DNA from: Phoronis australis
Lineage: Eukaryota > Phoronida > Phoronidae
NCBI GenBank assembly: GCA_002633005.1
Contig: NMRA01000545.1
Coordinates: forward strand, 1-34,973
DNA length: 34,973 nucleotides
Direction: 5' to 3'
The position numbers and the translations under genes were made by a program. The notes beneath the pieces are model-generated. The model saw only the letters and a list, made by a program, of their open reading frames with translations. It was not told where the DNA came from and made no database searches. Below, piece after piece: positions 10,932 through 22,400 of the stretch; positions within the stretch are counted from its first letter, which is position 1; every line of letters starts with the position of its first letter.

Positions 10932-11240
10932 TGACTTTGCAATAATAGACCAGGCAGTAACAACAAAGGAGCTTAAAATTCGTGAGGCTTTACATATCAG
11001 TTGGTGCAAGCCCAATCTCAATAGGCAACTGACACACCACAGGTTGTCATTGTTGGTATAGTTCATTGTCACTCCCTGTAACTGACTGTATCTGTGCTTC
11101 ATTACTTGTTGCTGGGCCTAGCTAGGTGGCCACTGTATTATGACTTCTGAGGATGGTGTTTAATAAATGACACCGAAACATGTCAAGTTTTAAATCCGTT
11201 GTTGTTTTCGTGAACATATGCTGTTACTTGCTATCATGGA
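10932..11240 (+). mobile_element. Penelope-like element 3' end, right arm
   Basis: This is the reverse complement of the left arm, here in plus orientation: the same GIY-YIG tail (FAIIDQAVTTKELKIREAL at about 10937-10993), then a single terminal unit with the ribozyme-like fold, then the same outer junction ending GCTATCATGGA at 11240. Beyond that point the two flanks differ. The element is 5'-incomplete because it runs into the gap. The arrangement means two PLE copies head to head, or one copy mis-scaffolded. Confidence 0.75.
11138..11193 (+). ncRNA. Hammerhead-ribozyme-like motif, copy 3
   Basis: Stem I is formed by 11138-11146 and 11185-11193: eight of nine positions pair, including one G-U. 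The core CTGAGGA is at 11147-11153. Stem II pairs GGTGT (11155-11159) with ACACC (11170-11174). GAAA (11175-11178) follows, then C-AT-G as a minimal stem III and T-C before the predicted cut after 11184. Very short stem III hammerheads are characteristic of PLEs and related retroelements. The extra U at 11154, between the core and stem II, departs from the canonical core and is the main reason for doubt. Confidence 0.62.
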
Positions 11241-11958
11241 GAACTCCGGGTCACCTGGTAATTCGCCAGAATGTGAAACGGTCTCATAGTCGGTTGGTGA
11301 AACTTCCATTCGCACGACTGTCAATAGTGCTAGGACAGCACTGTTATTACTAATGTAGCTGCGTCTGGCTGCAGGGATAACAAAACAAAGCCGTTTGCAC
11401 AACACACTTTATTATTTTGGTTGCTACCGATAAGAAGTGTCCAATAAAGCGGTTATCTGAAATCAAGAAAAAACACACAGTCTAAGTACTCGGCTAGTAA
11501 GCGTAAATCAATTAATAAGCAGCTGAATATACTATACTTTAAACAACTACACACGCTCTAAACTTATAGCTAAATGCACACGAGTACAACATACTATGTC
11601 AAAATATTCAGTACTTACAACAGTTTGGCTAACAGTCTGCTCAATATAAAAGTTTCAGCATCCGATGAAAACACATGATTCGCCTTACAGATCTTGTCGA
11701 CGAATGCCGCTATACACAAAAAACGCTAGTCACCAAAACCCGAGTAACAAACAGAGGCTAATACGTAATAATAGCCGGCCGGTCAAGCTACTAATCGACT
11801 ATGCAAATGCTATTGAACCGCTGCAAAGAACTGGCTTACTGAACAAAACCCAATCACAGCGGCGAAAGATGCACTGCTACATATAAAGAAAATAAACAAC
11901 GTAACAAGTAAATGAAATACAACAACCAATGACTAAAAATGATGCGAGGCATCAACAA
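11241..11958. other. Spacer between PLE arm and decamer array
   Basis: No supportable gene. TATA-like words occur (ATATAAAAG at 11643, ATATAAAG at 11880), but no downstream coding start is convincing. The repeat array begins abruptly at 11959. Confidence 0.5.
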
Positions 11959-14900
11959 GGGGCCTCCAGGGACTTTCATTGGCCTCCAAGGGCATCCAGA
12001 GGCGTCCAGGGGCCTCCAATGGCCTCCAACGGCCTCCAGCGGCCTCCAGCGGTCTCCAGGGGCCATCAGTGGTCTCCAGCGGCCGGAAGGGGCTTTCAGT
12101 GATCTCCAGGGAGCTCCTGCAACATCCAGGGGAGTCCGGCGGCCTGCAAGGTCCTCCAGAGGCCTCCAGGGATCTCCAGGGGCCGCCAGTGGCCTCCAGG
12201 GTCCTCCGGTTGCCTCCAGAGACTTCCAGGGGACTCTAGTGGCTTCCAGGTGCTTTCAGTGTCCTTCGGTAGCTTCCAGAGGCCTCCAGGGGCGTCCAGG
12301 GGCCTCCAGAGGCCTCCAGGGTCCCCCAGTGACTCCTAGAGTCCTCCTGTGGCCTCAGGTGGCCACCACCGACCTCTAGAGGTTTCAAGTGGCCTCGAGG
12401 GGCCTCAGGTGGCCTCCAAAGGAATCCAGAGGCGTCAAGCGGACTCCAACGGCCTCGAACGACCTTTAGCGGCCTACAGCGGCCTACAGGGGCCTCCAGT
12501 GGCCTCCAGCGGCATCCAGGGGCCTTCAGTGATCTCCAGAGCCTTCGGTGCTCTCCTGGGCCTCCAGGGTCATCCAGAGGCCTCCAGGTGCCTCCAAGGT
12601 CCTCCAGTGGCCTCCAGTGGCTCCAGTAGCCTCCAGGGGCCTCCAGTGGCGTTAACCGGTTTCCACTGGATTCCAATGGCCTCCAGTGGACTCCAGGAGC
12701 CTCCAAGGGCCTCCAGGGTAGTCCGGTGGCATCCCCTGGCCTCCAGTGGCCTCCAGGTGCCTTCAGGGCCCTCTAGTTGCCTCCAGAGGCCTCCAGCGGT
12801 TTTCTGGGACCTCCAATGGCCTCCAGTGGCCTTCAGAGGTCTCCAAGACCAGTCAGAGGCGTCCCGGTGCCTCCAACGGTCTCTAACGGCCTACAGCGGC
12901 CTCCAGGGTTTTCAGGTGACCTCTCTTGACCTCCAGGGTCCTACCCGGCGTTTTCGAGGCCCTTCAGGATTCTCCAGTGGCCTCCATTGATCTCAAGGAG
13001 CCTCCATGGGCCTCCTGAAAGCATTCAGCGCCCTCCAGGGGCCTCCAGTGGGCTCCAGGATCCTCCAAGGGCCTCCAGGGATTTATAGCGGCCTCCAAGG
13101 GCCTCCAGCAGCCTTCTGTGGCCTCCAGGGTCCTACCGGGGGCTTTCAGGGCCCTCCAGGTGTCTGCAGTGGCCTCCAGAAGCCTCCAGCGGCCCGTAAG
13201 GCCTCCAGGGGCCTCTAGTGTTCTCCAGTGTCCTCCCGGGTCCTCCAGGGGCCTTTACGGGCCACCAGTGGCCTCCGGTGGCCTCCAGTGGCCTTCAGGG
13301 GCCTCCAGGGCTTCCAGGAGCCTGAAATTGCCTCCAGGGGCCTCCAGTGACATCCAGGGGCCTGCAGTGGCCTCCAATAGCCTCCAGAGACAACCAGTCG
13401 CCTCCAGCGGCATCCAGTGGCCTCCGGGGGCCTCCAGGGGCCTCCAGTGGTACCCATTGGCCTCCAGTGGAATCCAAGGGCCTCCAGGGCTCTAGAGTGG
13501 ACTCCAGTGGCCTCCAGGGGCCTCCAAGGTCCTACCGAGGTGTTCCAGGGCCCTCCAGGGGTTTGCAGTGGCCTCCACTGGCCTCCAGAGACAACCAGTC
13601 GCCTCCAGGGGCATCCAGTGGCCTCCAGGGGCCTCCAGTGGTACCCAGTGGCCTCCAGTGGAATCCAGGGGCCTCCAGGGACCTCCAGTGAACTCCAATG
13701 GCCTCCCCTTGCGTCCAGCGGCCTCCAGGGGTTTCCAGTGGCCTCCAGCGGCCTCCAGTGGCCTCCAGTGGCCTCCAGTGGCTCCATAGGATCCAGTGGC
13801 CTTCAATGGCCTCCGGAGCCTCCAGTGGCATCCATTGGCCTCCAGTGGCCTCGAACGGCCTCCATTGGCATCCAGGGTCGTCACGGGTGCTTTCAGGGTC
13901 TCCAGGGGTCTCCAGTGGCCTCCAGTGGTCTCCAGGGGCCTCATGGGGCCTCCAGCGCCATCCAGGGGCCTCCTGTAGTCTCCAGTGGCTCCATAGGATC
14001 CAGTGGCCTTCAATGGCCTCTGGGAGCCTCCAGTGGCATCCATTGGCCTCCAGTGGCCTCAAACGGCATCCCTTGGCCTCCAGGGTCGTCAGGGGGGCTT
14101 TCAGGGTCTCCAGGGGTCTCCAGGGGCCTCATGGGGCCTCCAGCGCTCTCCAGGGACCTCGAGTGGGCTCCAAGGGCCTCCAGGGGTCTAGAGTGGACTC
14201 CAGTGGCCTCCAGGGTCCTACCGAGGTGTTCCAGGGCCCTCCAGGGGTTTGCAGTGGCGTCCACTGGCCTCCGGGGGCCTCCAGGAGCTTCCAGAGGCCT
14301 CCAGCGACCTTCAGTGGCCCGCAAGGGCCTCGAGGGGCCCCCAGTGACCTTCAGTGGCCTCGAGAGGTCTCCAAGACCAGTCAGAGGCGTCCCGGTGCCT
14401 CCAACGGCTTCAAACGGCCTCCAGCGGCCTCCAGGGTTCTCCAGTGGCCTCCATTGATCTCGAGGAGCCTCTATGGGCCTCCTGAAAGCATTCAGCGCCC
14501 TCCAGGGGCCTCCAGGATCCTCCAAGGGCCTCCAGGGATTTATAGTGGCTTCCAGGGGCCTCCAGCAGCTTCTTGTGGCCTCCAGGGTCCTACCAGGGGC
14601 TTTCAGGGCCTCCAGGGGTCTGCAGTGGCCTCCAGAAGCCTCCAGCGGCCCGTAAGGCCTTCAGAGGCCTCCAGTGTTCTCCAGTGTCCTCCCGGGTCCT
14701 CCAGGGGCCTTTACGGGCCTCCTGTGGCCTCTGGTGGCCTTCAGGGTCCTCCAGGGGCCTCCAGTCTCCTCCAGTGGCCTTCAGTGGCCTATAGGGGGCC
14801 TCCAGGAACCTGAAAGCGCATCCAGGGGCCTCCAGTGCCCTCCCGTGGCCTCCAGTGGAATCTAGAGGTTTCCAGAGGCCTCAAGGGCCCTCCAGTGGTC

Positions 14901-17900
14901 TCCACTGGCCTGCAGTGGCCTCCAGGGGTTTCCAGTGGCCTCGAACGGCCTCCAGTGGCGTTCAGTGATCTCCAGGGGCCTCCAGTGGACTCCGGTGGCC
15001 TCCAGTGACATTCAGGGGCCTCTAGTGGTCTCCGCATGCCTCCAGGGGCTGCAGGTTGCCTTTAGGGGACTCATGTGGGCTCCAAGTGCCTCCAGTGACC
15101 TTCAGAGGCATCCAGCTTCCTCAAAGGGCCTCCAGGGGCCTCCAGTGGTCTCTAGGGGCCTCTAGAGGACTCAAGTGGACTTCAGGGGCGTCCAGTGGCC
15201 TCTGGGGACCTTTAGGGGCCTCAGTTGGCCTCCACGGGACTGCGGTGGCCTCCACGGGCCTCCAGGTGCTTTCGGGAGAGTCCAACGGCCTCGATGGGCC
15301 TGCAGTGGCCTCCAGCGGCCTCCAGTGGTCTTCGGATGCCTCAAGGGGCTCCAGGTTGCCTTTAGGGGCTAAAAGTGGCCTACAGGGGCCTCCACGGGCG
15401 TCCAGGAGCATCCAGGGGCCTTCAGAGGCCTCCAGTGGCCTCCAGCGTCCTCAAAGGGCCTCCAGGGGCCTCTAAGAGCCTCCAGAGGACTCCAGTGGAC
15501 TCCAGTGGCCTCCAGGGGCTTCCGGTGGCCTTCAGGGGCCTAAGTAGTCCTCCGGGGGCCTCCACAGGCGTCCAGGAGAGTCCAGTGGCCTTGAGGAGCT
15601 TTAGTGGCCTTCTGGGGACTCCAGGGGGCCTCACGTGGCCTCGAGGGGCCTGCGGTGGCCTCCAGGGGCCTCCAGTGGCCTCCAGGGAATTCCAGTGGCC
15701 ACCAGGCGGATCCAGTCTCCTCCAGTGGCTCCAGTGGCCTCCAGGGTAATCCAGGGGCTTCAGAGGCCTCCACTGGTTTCCGGAGGCCTCCAGGGGCTTC
15801 CGGTGGCCTTCAGGTGCCTAAGGTGGCCTCCAGGGTCATCCAGGAACCTCCAGGTGAGTCCAGCGGCCTCAAGGGGCCTGCAGTGGCCCCGGGGGAGTCC
15901 AGGGGCTCAGGTGGCCTCGAGGGGCCTGCGGTGGCTTCCAGGTGCCTCCAGGGAACTCCAGGGGCCACCAGTCGGATTGAGTGGCCTCCACTGGCTCCAG
16001 TGGCCTTCAGGGGCCTCCAGGGATCTCCAGTGTACTCCAGTGGCCTCCAGAGTACTCCAGTGGCCCCTGGGGGTACCCCAGGACCCTCCAGTGGCCTCCA
16101 GGGGCCTAGGTGGCCTCCAGAGGTCTCCAGTGGCCTCCAGCAGTTTTCACTGGATTCCAGTGGCCTCCAGTGGGTTCCAGTGGCCAAAAGGGTACCCCGG
16201 TGGCCTCCAGGGGCCTCCAGGATCATCCAGGTGCCTCCATTGGCCTCCAGCGGTTTCTAAGTGCCTCCAATAGCCTTCAGTGGCCTCCAGGGGCATTCAG
16301 GGGCCCCCAGGGGCCTCTGTTGGCCTCCAATGGCATCCACTGGCCTCAAAGAGCCTCCAGGGACCTCCAACAGCCAGGCAACTCCAGAGGCGGGCAAGGG
16401 CCTCTAAGATTCTCAAATGTGCTTCAGTGGCCTCCAGTGGCTTCCGGTGGTCTCCAGTGGCCTCCACGGGAATCCACTGCCCTCCAGGGGCTTACAATGG
16501 CTCCAGATGGTCTAGTGGCCTTTAATTGCCTCCATTGGCCTGCAGCGGTTTCCAGCGGCCTCCAGTGGAATCCAGTAGCCTCCAGCGATTTCCAGGTTCC
16601 TCCAGTGGCCTCTATTGGCCTTCAGGGGTCTCCAGCGGCCTGCAAGCTCTTCCCGGGGCCTCCAATGGCATCCAATGGCCTAAAAGAGTCTCCAGGGGCC
16701 TCCAGCAGCCTCCAGGGGCCTCTAGCTGCCTGCAAGGGCCTCCAATGTGCTTCAGTGGCCTCTGGTTGCCTCCAGGGCCTCCAGTGGCCTCTAGCGGTTT
16801 CAGGGGCCTGCAGTGGCCTCCAGGGGCCTCCAGTGGCCTCCAGGTGTCTCCAGGGGTTTTCAGGGGACTCCATGGGACCCCGGAGGGCTCCGGTGGCCTC
16901 CAGGGGCCCTCGGTGGCCTCCACAAGCCTCAAGAGGCCTCCAGTGCCCTACAGTGGTCTCCAGGGGCCTCCAATGGCCTCCAGTGGATTCCATTCGCCTT
17001 CAGCGGTTTTCAGGGGCCTCCAGTGGCCTCCAGGGGCCTATAACGGCCTGCAAGGGTCCTCCGGTTGCATGAAAGGGCCTCAAATGGCTTCCTATGACCT
17101 CCAGTAGCCTCCAGGACACTCCTGTGGCCTCCAGTGGCCTCCAGCGGTTTCCAGGCTCTTCCAATGGCCTGCAGTGAACTAACTCCAGGGGCGTCCAGGG
17201 GCCTCTAGCGGCCTGTATGGAACTCTAGGGGCGTCCAGTGGTCTCCATTAGTCCCCGGGGGCCTCCAGTAGCCTCCTCGGGCCTCCAGGGTTCTCCCTGG
17301 GCCTCCAGCTGCCTCCAGCGGTTTCCAGGGGCCTCCAGTGGCCTCCAGAGGCCTCCAGTGGTCTCTAGGGGCCACCAGGGGGCTCCAGGGTCTCCAGCGG
17401 CGCCCAGGGGCCACCGGTTTTCTCCATTGGCCTTCACCGCTTTCCAGGGGCATCCAGTGGCCTCCAGGGACCTCCAGCGTCCTGCACGGGAATCCAGGGG
17501 CCTCCAGTTGTCTCCAGTGGTCTCCAGTGGACTCCAGGGGCCTCCAGAGGCCTCCAGTGGTCTCCAGTGACCTGCAGGGGCATCCAATGGCCTTCGGGGG
17601 ACTCCAATGGCCTCCACTGGCCTCAACGAGCCTCCAGGGTCCTCCAGCGGATTGCAAGAGCCTATAAGGGCCTCCAATGTTCTTCAGTGGCGTCCGGTGG
17701 CCTCCAGGGGCTCCCAGTGGCCTCCAGGAGCCTCCAGTGGCCTCCACGAAAGTCCAAGGCAGTCCAGTGGCCTCCAGAGGCTTCTAATGGCCTCCAGGGG
17801 CCTCCAATGCCCTCCAATGGCCTCCAGGTGCCTGCAAGGGCCTCCAGCGACCTCCAGGGGCATCAAGTGGACACAAGCGGTTTCTAGGATCCTTCAGTGG

Positions 17901-19036
17901 CCACCAGGTGCCACCAGGGGCCTCCAGCGGCCTCGAGGTGCCTCCCAGTGGTCTCCAGTGGGCTAAAAGAGCCTCCAGTGGCCTCCAAGGGACTCTTGTG
18001 AACTTCAGTGTCCTCCAGTGGCCACAAGCGACCTCCAGTTGCCTCCAGTAACCTCCAGAGTCCTTCAGCGGCGCCAGGGGCCATCAGGAGCCTCCAGTGG
18101 CCTCCGGTGGCTTCCGGTGGCCTCCAGGGACCTCCAGGGCCCTCCAGGGGTCTTCGGTGGCCTCCAGGGGCTTCTGGTGGCCTCCAGCGGCGTTCAGGGG
18201 CCTCCAGGGGCCTCTAGGGGCCTCCAGTGTTCTTCAGGGGCCCCAGTGGTCTCCAATGGCCTCCAGGGGCATTCAGGGGATTCCAGGTTCCTCCAGCGGC
18301 CTCCAGGGGCCTCCAGCGGCTCCACGGACCTCGAGGTGCCTAAAGGGCCCTCTAGTGGTCTCCAGTGACCTCCAGGGTCATCCAGTGTCCTCCAGGAGCC
18401 TCCGGTAGCTTCCAGTGTCCTCCAGGGGCCTCTGGTAGCCTCTGGTGGCCTCCAGGGCCCTCCAGGGACCTGCAGCAGCGTCCAGCGGCCTTCAGCGGAC
18501 ACCAGGGGCCTCCAGGGGCTGCCAGGAGCCTCCGGGGACCTCCTGGGTCTTCCAGGCGCTTCCAGGGGCGTCCAGTGGCCTCCGGTAGCCTCCGGGGACC
18601 TCCAGGGGCTTCCAGGCGCCTCCAGGGGTCTCCAGAGACCTGCAGCGGCCTCTGGTGGCTTTCGGTGGCCTCTAGTGCCCTCCAGGGGCCTCCAGGTGCC
18701 TCCAATGTCCTCCAGCGGCCTCCATTGCTAGGGGCCGCCAGGAGCCTCTTGCACCCTCCAGGGGCCTCCAGTGGACTACACGGGCCTCCAGTGGCCCGCT
18801 CCAGGGGCCTTCAGGGGCCTCCATCAGGGGCCTCCGGTGGACTCCGGGGGCCTCCAGGGGTGTCCAGGAGCCTCGAGAACCTCCAGTGGCATCCAGCGAC
18901 GTTGCAGTGGCCTTCAGGGACCTCCAGTTGCGTCCAAGGGCCTCCAGTGACCTCCAGGGGCCTGAGTGGCCTCTGGGGTCCTCCGGTGGCCTCCAGTGGC
19001 CTCCGGGGGCCTCCAGGGGCCTCTTGTGGCCTCCAG
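11959..19036. repeat. 7.1-kb minisatellite of a 10-bp unit, GGCCTCCAGN
   Basis: About 700 consecutive decamers with consensus GGCCTCCAG plus a free tenth base (T, G, C or A). Frequent point changes and occasional indels shift the phase. No decamer phase contains a stop codon on either strand, so long open frames (up to 371 codons) appear in all six frames. They read A-S-S-G-L-Q-W-P-P-V permutations forward and W-R-P-L-E-A-T-G-G-H permutations in reverse, because 10 mod 3 is 1 and three units make ten codons. I do not regard these as genes: the same peptide appears in every frame, with no start context and no non-repeat domain. Local blocks are duplicated at about 0.2, 0.3, 0.7 and 1.46 kb. 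Confidence 0.95.
12846..13260. repeat. Internal duplication within the array (partner 14374-14716)
   Basis: Rare variant strings recur in the same order in both blocks: AGACCAGTCAGAGGCGTCCC, CCTCCTGAAAGCATTCAGCG, CAGGGATTTATAG and CGGCCCGTAAGGCC. The offset falls from 1528 to 1467 to 1456 bases along the pair, so the second copy has lost about 70 bases, near seven decamers. This shows that whole blocks of about 1.4 kb were duplicated after the decamers had diverged. Confidence 0.85.
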
Positions 19037-19400
19037 AAGAAGAAAGAGACAGAATTTCTTAACGTTGTAATGATTATTTCAACTAATATTAGCTTTTTTT
19101 TTCTCATAATACTTTAGCCAATCTTATGAAGGTGCTGAAGAATGCGCTCGACTCCAGTACGGTACACTTTTATAACTCCCATTCTCATTGCCTACTGTAC
19201 CACAGCTGATTTTGCTTGCGGTTAGCACGACTGAAAAAGGTAGAATCACTTGACAAGAAGAAGTCGAAAATTGCAGTAAAACACTAATTATGAACACTAA
19301 TAACTCTTTAAAAAATTTTAAAAGACCAAAAATGCATAACAATAATTCGTGTATGAAGTATAGTCCGGACTCACCTATCGTAGTCAGGCTCCAAAGGTCG
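19037..19400. other. Spacer between array and retrotransposon
   Basis: A purine-rich start (GAAGAAGAAAGAGACAG) and then AT-rich DNA. No gene is supportable. It is the left flank of the retrotransposon insertion. Confidence 0.5.
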
Positions 19401-19415
19401 AAGGGTTACAGTTCT
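19401..19415 (+). repeat. Left target-site duplication (AAGGGTTACAGTTCT)
   Basis: Exact 15-base match to 22906-22920 directly after the A tail of the retrotransposon. It marks the 5' junction; the element starts at 19416. Confidence 0.93.
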
Positions 19416-19417
19416 AC

Positions 19418-22400
19418 AATACTACCTTTAAAATCTTATTTTCAAATATTAACAGTATTAAATCCAACAATTTCTCCAGATTCCAACTTCTAAAAAACTT
19501 TGTTCTGTCTTACGATTATATGATTGTCGCTCTTTGTGAAACTTGTAATGTTACCAAAGACGACCTTGATAATGAACTAATCATTCCTGGTTACAGTGTT
19601 TCGTATCACAGCAACAGTGGCCGTGGTATCATTTTATTCACTAAAAACACACTCTCATTTAAATTATGTCCTAGCTTAACTTGTCCTCAGTTATGCAACT
19701 GCTGGATCGAAATTTATTTCGATCACAGAAAAATTTACTATGGGTTGTTTTATCGCTCACCTTCTCAATCTCCAACTGAAAGAAAACTCTACTTCAAAGC
19801 CCTAGCGGATCAGTTAGCGGAACTTAACCGCAATAGCGTTAGTATAATCATAAATGGTGATTTCAATGCCCGAAACTCTACATGGTACAATGATGATCAT
19901 GACAATACGGCCGGACTACAATTGTTTGATATTTTATTGTCTAATGACTGCATACAACTAATTAATGAGCCAACCCGTATCACCGACGTTTCTCATTCAT
20001 GTATTGACCTGTGTATAACAAACAATTTGAGTATCATTGACTCATGTTCTGTACTACCTCCTGTTGGCAATTCTGATCACCACACTATCGAAACCACTCT
20101 AACACTTAAAAAACCGGTTAAAGAGCAACACACCACTCGAACCAACTGGAAATATGATCAGGTCGACACCGATAAACTGCGTCAGGATATCACCAACACT
20201 GACTGGGATTCCATATTGAACACTGGCGACATTGATGACACTGTTTCACTCTTCACTAGTACTCTCTATGAAATCTTAAAAAACAACATCCCATCAACTG
20301 AAAAGATAATTAAACACAACAGCAAACCGTGGTTCAACAGTAATGTTAAACGGGCAATCCGCACAAGAAACAGACTTTACAGCTCTTTCAGAAGATCTAA
20401 CAACACTATAATCTACAACAGATACAAGGAGCAGTCACGTCTGGTTGAAACTTTAGTAAATCAAGCCAAAGCTGATCACCGACACAAGCTTTTTCAACAA
20501 ATTAACAGCGCAAGCAAGAATTCCAAAGAATACTGGAACATCATCAATAAAATACGCGGCAGTCAACAGCAATCCTCCTATCCTGTCATCAACTATAATG
20601 GTAACCTAGCCTCACGTAGTAGTGACAAGTGTGATTTGTTTCTCAAATTTTTCACGAACAAAAGCCACATTACACCAACTGAAGTAAGTAACTTTCCCTT
20701 TCTTCGTGAACGTTGTCTCAATCAACTGTCTGACATCCCGGCTAATCAAACTGATGTCCGGAAGTATCTCAATGAAATTGACCCCAATAAGAATGATGGC
20801 ACAGCTTTAATAACCAGCAAGATGATCAAAATGATTGCCAACGAAATTACCATGCCCCTGACCAATCTGTTTAACAAACTTCTTCAGCTAGGCATTTATC
20901 CGTCTTCTTGGAAACATGGAATTATGGTCCCCATACACAAAAAAGGCTCCAAAACTGAAATTTCAAATTATCGCCCAATAACATTACTTAACACCCTGTC
21001 CAAAATCTTTGAGAAGATCATTGCTCAAAGTATTCTTACATTTCTCAAACAAAACAACTTGATCTATCATCGTCAATTTGGTTTTTTGCGTGGGAACAGC
21101 ACCGTGGCACAACTTGTTGAAATAGTACATGAGATTCATTTACATTTTGAGAAGGGAGAGAGTGTCAGGTCCATTTTTCTAGATATAGCTTCTGCTTTCG
21201 ACTGTGTCCCTCACGACCTTCTACTTCACAAACTTCGATCCTATGGCATTACTGGTAATCTTTTAAACATGATCACCTCATATCTCTCCGAAAGAACATA
21301 CAGTGTTCGTGTCGATGGCGTACTTTCAATTTTATCCCATCCTGGATTTGTAAACGCAGGTGTACCGCAGGGTAGCGTATTGGGCCCTCTTCTCTTCTTG
21401 GTTTATATTAATGACCTTCCTGATAACCTGTCATGTAGCACATACCTTTATGCAGATGACACGGCGCTTTTTTACCCCTTCGCAGGGAGCAGCCCTGAAT
21501 GTTCTTTGCAGCTTCAACACGACTTAAATAAACTAAGCTATTGGTCACAAGAATGGAGAATGAATTTTAAACCAGAAAAAAGCGTTGACCTTACCTTCTC
21601 CAAATCTATTAATGCTCTCTTCCTTGTTGACCCGTCTTATGACCTTAAACTTAATGATGAAATCATTCCTAGAAAACAGTCGCACAGACATCTGGGTATA
21701 CTGTTAGATGAAAAACTCTCATTCACCCCTCACGTTCGGGAGCTCGTACAAAAAACTCAGGAACTAATTAACCCACTTAAGCTTGTCTCTCGTCATCTGA
21801 ATTCTACACATTTAGAAGTTTTGTTCAAGTCCTTTGTACTTCCACACATTGATTATTGTGATATTATATATCAGTCTGCCAATACGGGTGCACTCCAACA
21901 TTTGGAGAAGTTACAATATCAAGCCGCCTTACTCATAACTGGAGCTTACAGGGGATCCAATAGTGTTAAGGTTTTGAATAATCTCAAGTGGCCCAAACTG
22001 TCTACTCGACGCAATCTTCACATGACCACATTTACGTTCAAGGTAATAAACAATGTCAACAACGTGTCTGTCAAAAAAATATTTGATCTATATATTAGAC
22101 AAGGCCATCGTAGTGATTTGAGATTCTCCACCCCATATGCAATTCCTCCGTCGTTCAGTCAGGCATTCAGAAGGTCTACAGTCATGATGTGCATCAACAA
22201 CTGGAATTCTCTTCCAGTCTCTGTTAAGGAAAGCAACTCTTTTACGAGTATAAAAAATAATTTTAGAACTGTTTTTCATAATTTTGATAACTCAACACCC
22301 TTGACTCAATTCTCCCTTACCCGCGATAACGAAATAGCATTGTACAGATCAAGATGTGGCCTTTTCCTCAACTCTGACAAGTTCAGGCACAACTTTAGTA

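Noticed and set aside
9992-11102. Open frames of 268-317 codons crossing 10169-10931
   Set aside because: They consist almost entirely of undetermined bases. Only the PLE tail at each side is real sequence.
13698-14813. 371-codon open frame, and similar long frames on both strands in 11939-19117
   Set aside because: These are permutations of one ten-residue repeat forced by the stop-free decamer. All six frames are open at once, with no domain outside the repeat.
11959-19036. CRISPR-like array or coding collagen-like gene
   Set aside because: There are no spacers: units are contiguous 10-mers. The Gly/Pro pattern does not follow G-X-Y and appears in every frame.
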